Source: Candidatus Woesearchaeota archaeon (GTDB lineage: Archaea > Nanobdellota > Nanobdellia > Woesearchaeales > UBA10216). Taken from it: a stretch of DNA of 57,829 nucleotides. Position 1 is the first letter of the stretch. Each line of letters starts with the position of its first letter. Positions 56,479-57,829 of the stretch are shown here, one piece after another. The notes under the pieces were generated by a model that had not been told where the DNA came from, ran no database searches, and saw only the letters and a list, made by a program, of their open reading frames with translations. The stretch is from NCBI GenBank assembly GCA_002688315.1, contig NZCN01000012.1, forward strand, positions 1 to 57,829. The letters are read 5' to 3'. A program made the translations under genes and the position numbers.

Positions 56479-56537
56479 TATATAATTTTTACTATAAAAA
56501 TAAGAATAAATAAAAAAAACTAAAAAAAGAAAAAAAT

Positions 56538-56762
56538 TTACTTTCCAAGCTTGCCTTTAAGCACCCATAAAGCGCTTGCACCAATTAGCACATAGACAAC
56601 GTTTGCGACGAGACCGTCTGAAATACTGCCTAAAGCTATGTTGATGACGTTAAGGTCAGTTCCTATGAAGCTTCCTACACCGGCGAGACCAGCGTTTAAC
56701 GCTCCTACTATAACCAACCAATCAGCAACCTTTTCTGCTTGTTCTACTCCTGGCATTATCAT
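56538..56762 (-). CDS. DUF378-like small membrane protein
   Basis: 'VADWLVIVGALNAGLAGVGSFIGTDL...VYVLIGASALWVL'. Confidence 0.65.
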   Translation of the reverse strand: MIMPGVEQAEKVADWLVIVGALNAGLAGVGSFIGTDLNVINIALGSISDGLVANVVYVLIGASALWVLKGKLGK

Positions 56763-56937
56763 ACACCTCTTGTTTAGTTTTTGTGTATTTATAGAAGAAC
56801 TAGTATATAAACTTAACTATTCTTTTAGAGGGGGGTTCAGAGCTCTAAAACTATTTAAAGCCCTAAATAATCTTTTGTTTCTTGATAGTGGTTACAATAG
56901 AAAGTTTTAAATAATTTGGTTAGTTACACTATGCTTT

Positions 56938-57789
56938 ATGGCAGATAGATATAAAATCAGGAAACATGAAGGAACGCCTTTATTTAAAGCGCGTGTAGGT
57001 GCTGGTACTAGTGATATAAATCTTCTTATCGGAGAAGCTGAATTTGATGCATTGATGAACCACATGTCTGTAGCAGAGAAGGTCGGTCTCCGTCGTAATA
57101 GCCATATTCGCACAGCAATGACTGCGCTTGGCCGTAATATTTCAAATTACCTTACACGAGAACAACTTGAAGAAGTTTTTCCTATGCATCATACACTCCC
57201 TCCTGGCGTATCAAGTACTAAAGTCAATGAAATTCTTGCTGAACTAGCTGTTGAAATCCAACATCCAATTTCAAAAAAACAAAATGTGGTTACTAAAATT
57301 AAGTCTTATGCAGGTGTAGAGCTATTTGGTGTTGCCACTTATGGAGACAATCCTGAATACGCAAATGTTGCAGCAGACATAACTGTTCTTGTTAAACCAA
57401 ATGAATTTGATGCTTTAGTAACAAGTATATCTGTGGAACAACTATTGAATTTTCGTCGTGATAGCGTTATCCGTAGAACAATGGACTATTTAAATCGTGA
57501 CTTTTGGTCTTATTTTAACGAGGAAGAGTTTAGAGCTTATCTTTCTGCCAAACCCCGTAATCCGAACAGCGTGTTTGAACGTAAGATTAAACAAGTTGCT
57601 AATGAACTTGGTATTGATATTTCTTTATACCGCAAAATTTATGCAAGACCTAATGACAAAAATACTAATATAGAGCCAAAGAATTTGCAAAGAGAATTAA
57701 CAGATTTAGTTCCATCTGCTACAGAAATTCCTATAACCGACGGTAAAATTGGCGGTAGAAGTGTTACACGCGAAGAATATATTCCGTAG
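56938..57789 (+). CDS. Hypothetical protein with internal duplication
   Basis: 'EFDALMNHMSVAEKVGLRRNSHIRTAMTALGRNISNYLTREQLEEVF' vs 'EFDALVTSISVEQLLNFRRDSVIRRTMDYLNRDFWSYFNEEEFRAYL'. Confidence 0.65.
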   Translation: MADRYKIRKHEGTPLFKARVGAGTSDINLLIGEAEFDALMNHMSVAEKVGLRRNSHIRTAMTALGRNISNYLTREQLEEVFPMHHTLPPGVSSTKVNEILAELAVEIQHPISKKQNVVTKIKSYAGVELFGVATYGDNPEYANVAADITVLVKPNEFDALVTSISVEQLLNFRRDSVIRRTMDYLNRDFWSYFNEEEFRAYLSAKPRNPNSVFERKIKQVANELGIDISLYRKIYARPNDKNTNIEPKNLQRELTDLVPSATEIPITDGKIGGRSVTREEYIP

Positions 57790-57829
57790 TAATTCCTACA
57801 TTCACTTTCTGAATCAATGCCTGCCTGTA

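Overview
This is an AT-rich archaeal chromosome segment. Archaeal markers include Rpb4/RpoF, L21e, L35Ae, Kae1, an aIF5A-like protein, deoxyhypusine synthase, class III-signal pilins and intron-containing tRNAs. The gene style suggests DPANN/Woesearchaeota-like, but that is inference only. Positions 1-20.7 kb hold a giant Ig/FN3-repeat surface protein (5'-truncated by the window). It is translationally coupled to an archaeal type IV pilus/Tad-like export cluster: several class III-signal pilin-like proteins, an intein-containing KlbA/TadA-type ATPase and two TadC/FlaJ-like membrane proteins. The rest is mostly housekeeping genes: ileS, thrS, speB/speD/dhs, rpe, cis- and trans-prenyltransferases, kae1 and ribosomal genes. 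Three toxin-antitoxin-like pairs, a XerA-like recombinase and many small unknown proteins are interspersed. The strongest unusual signals are as follows. (1) Four of six tRNA or tRNA-like genes carry short insertions in the T-loop that look like non-canonical introns. (2) Two of those four are a diverged pair of class II tRNA-like RNAs about 17 kb apart, with covarying stems, nominal anticodon AAG, G73 and an extended acceptor helix. (3) An aIF5A homologue has Thr where the hypusine lysine should be, although a DHS gene lies in the same window. (4) The secretion ATPase contains a full LAGLIDADG intein next to its His-box.
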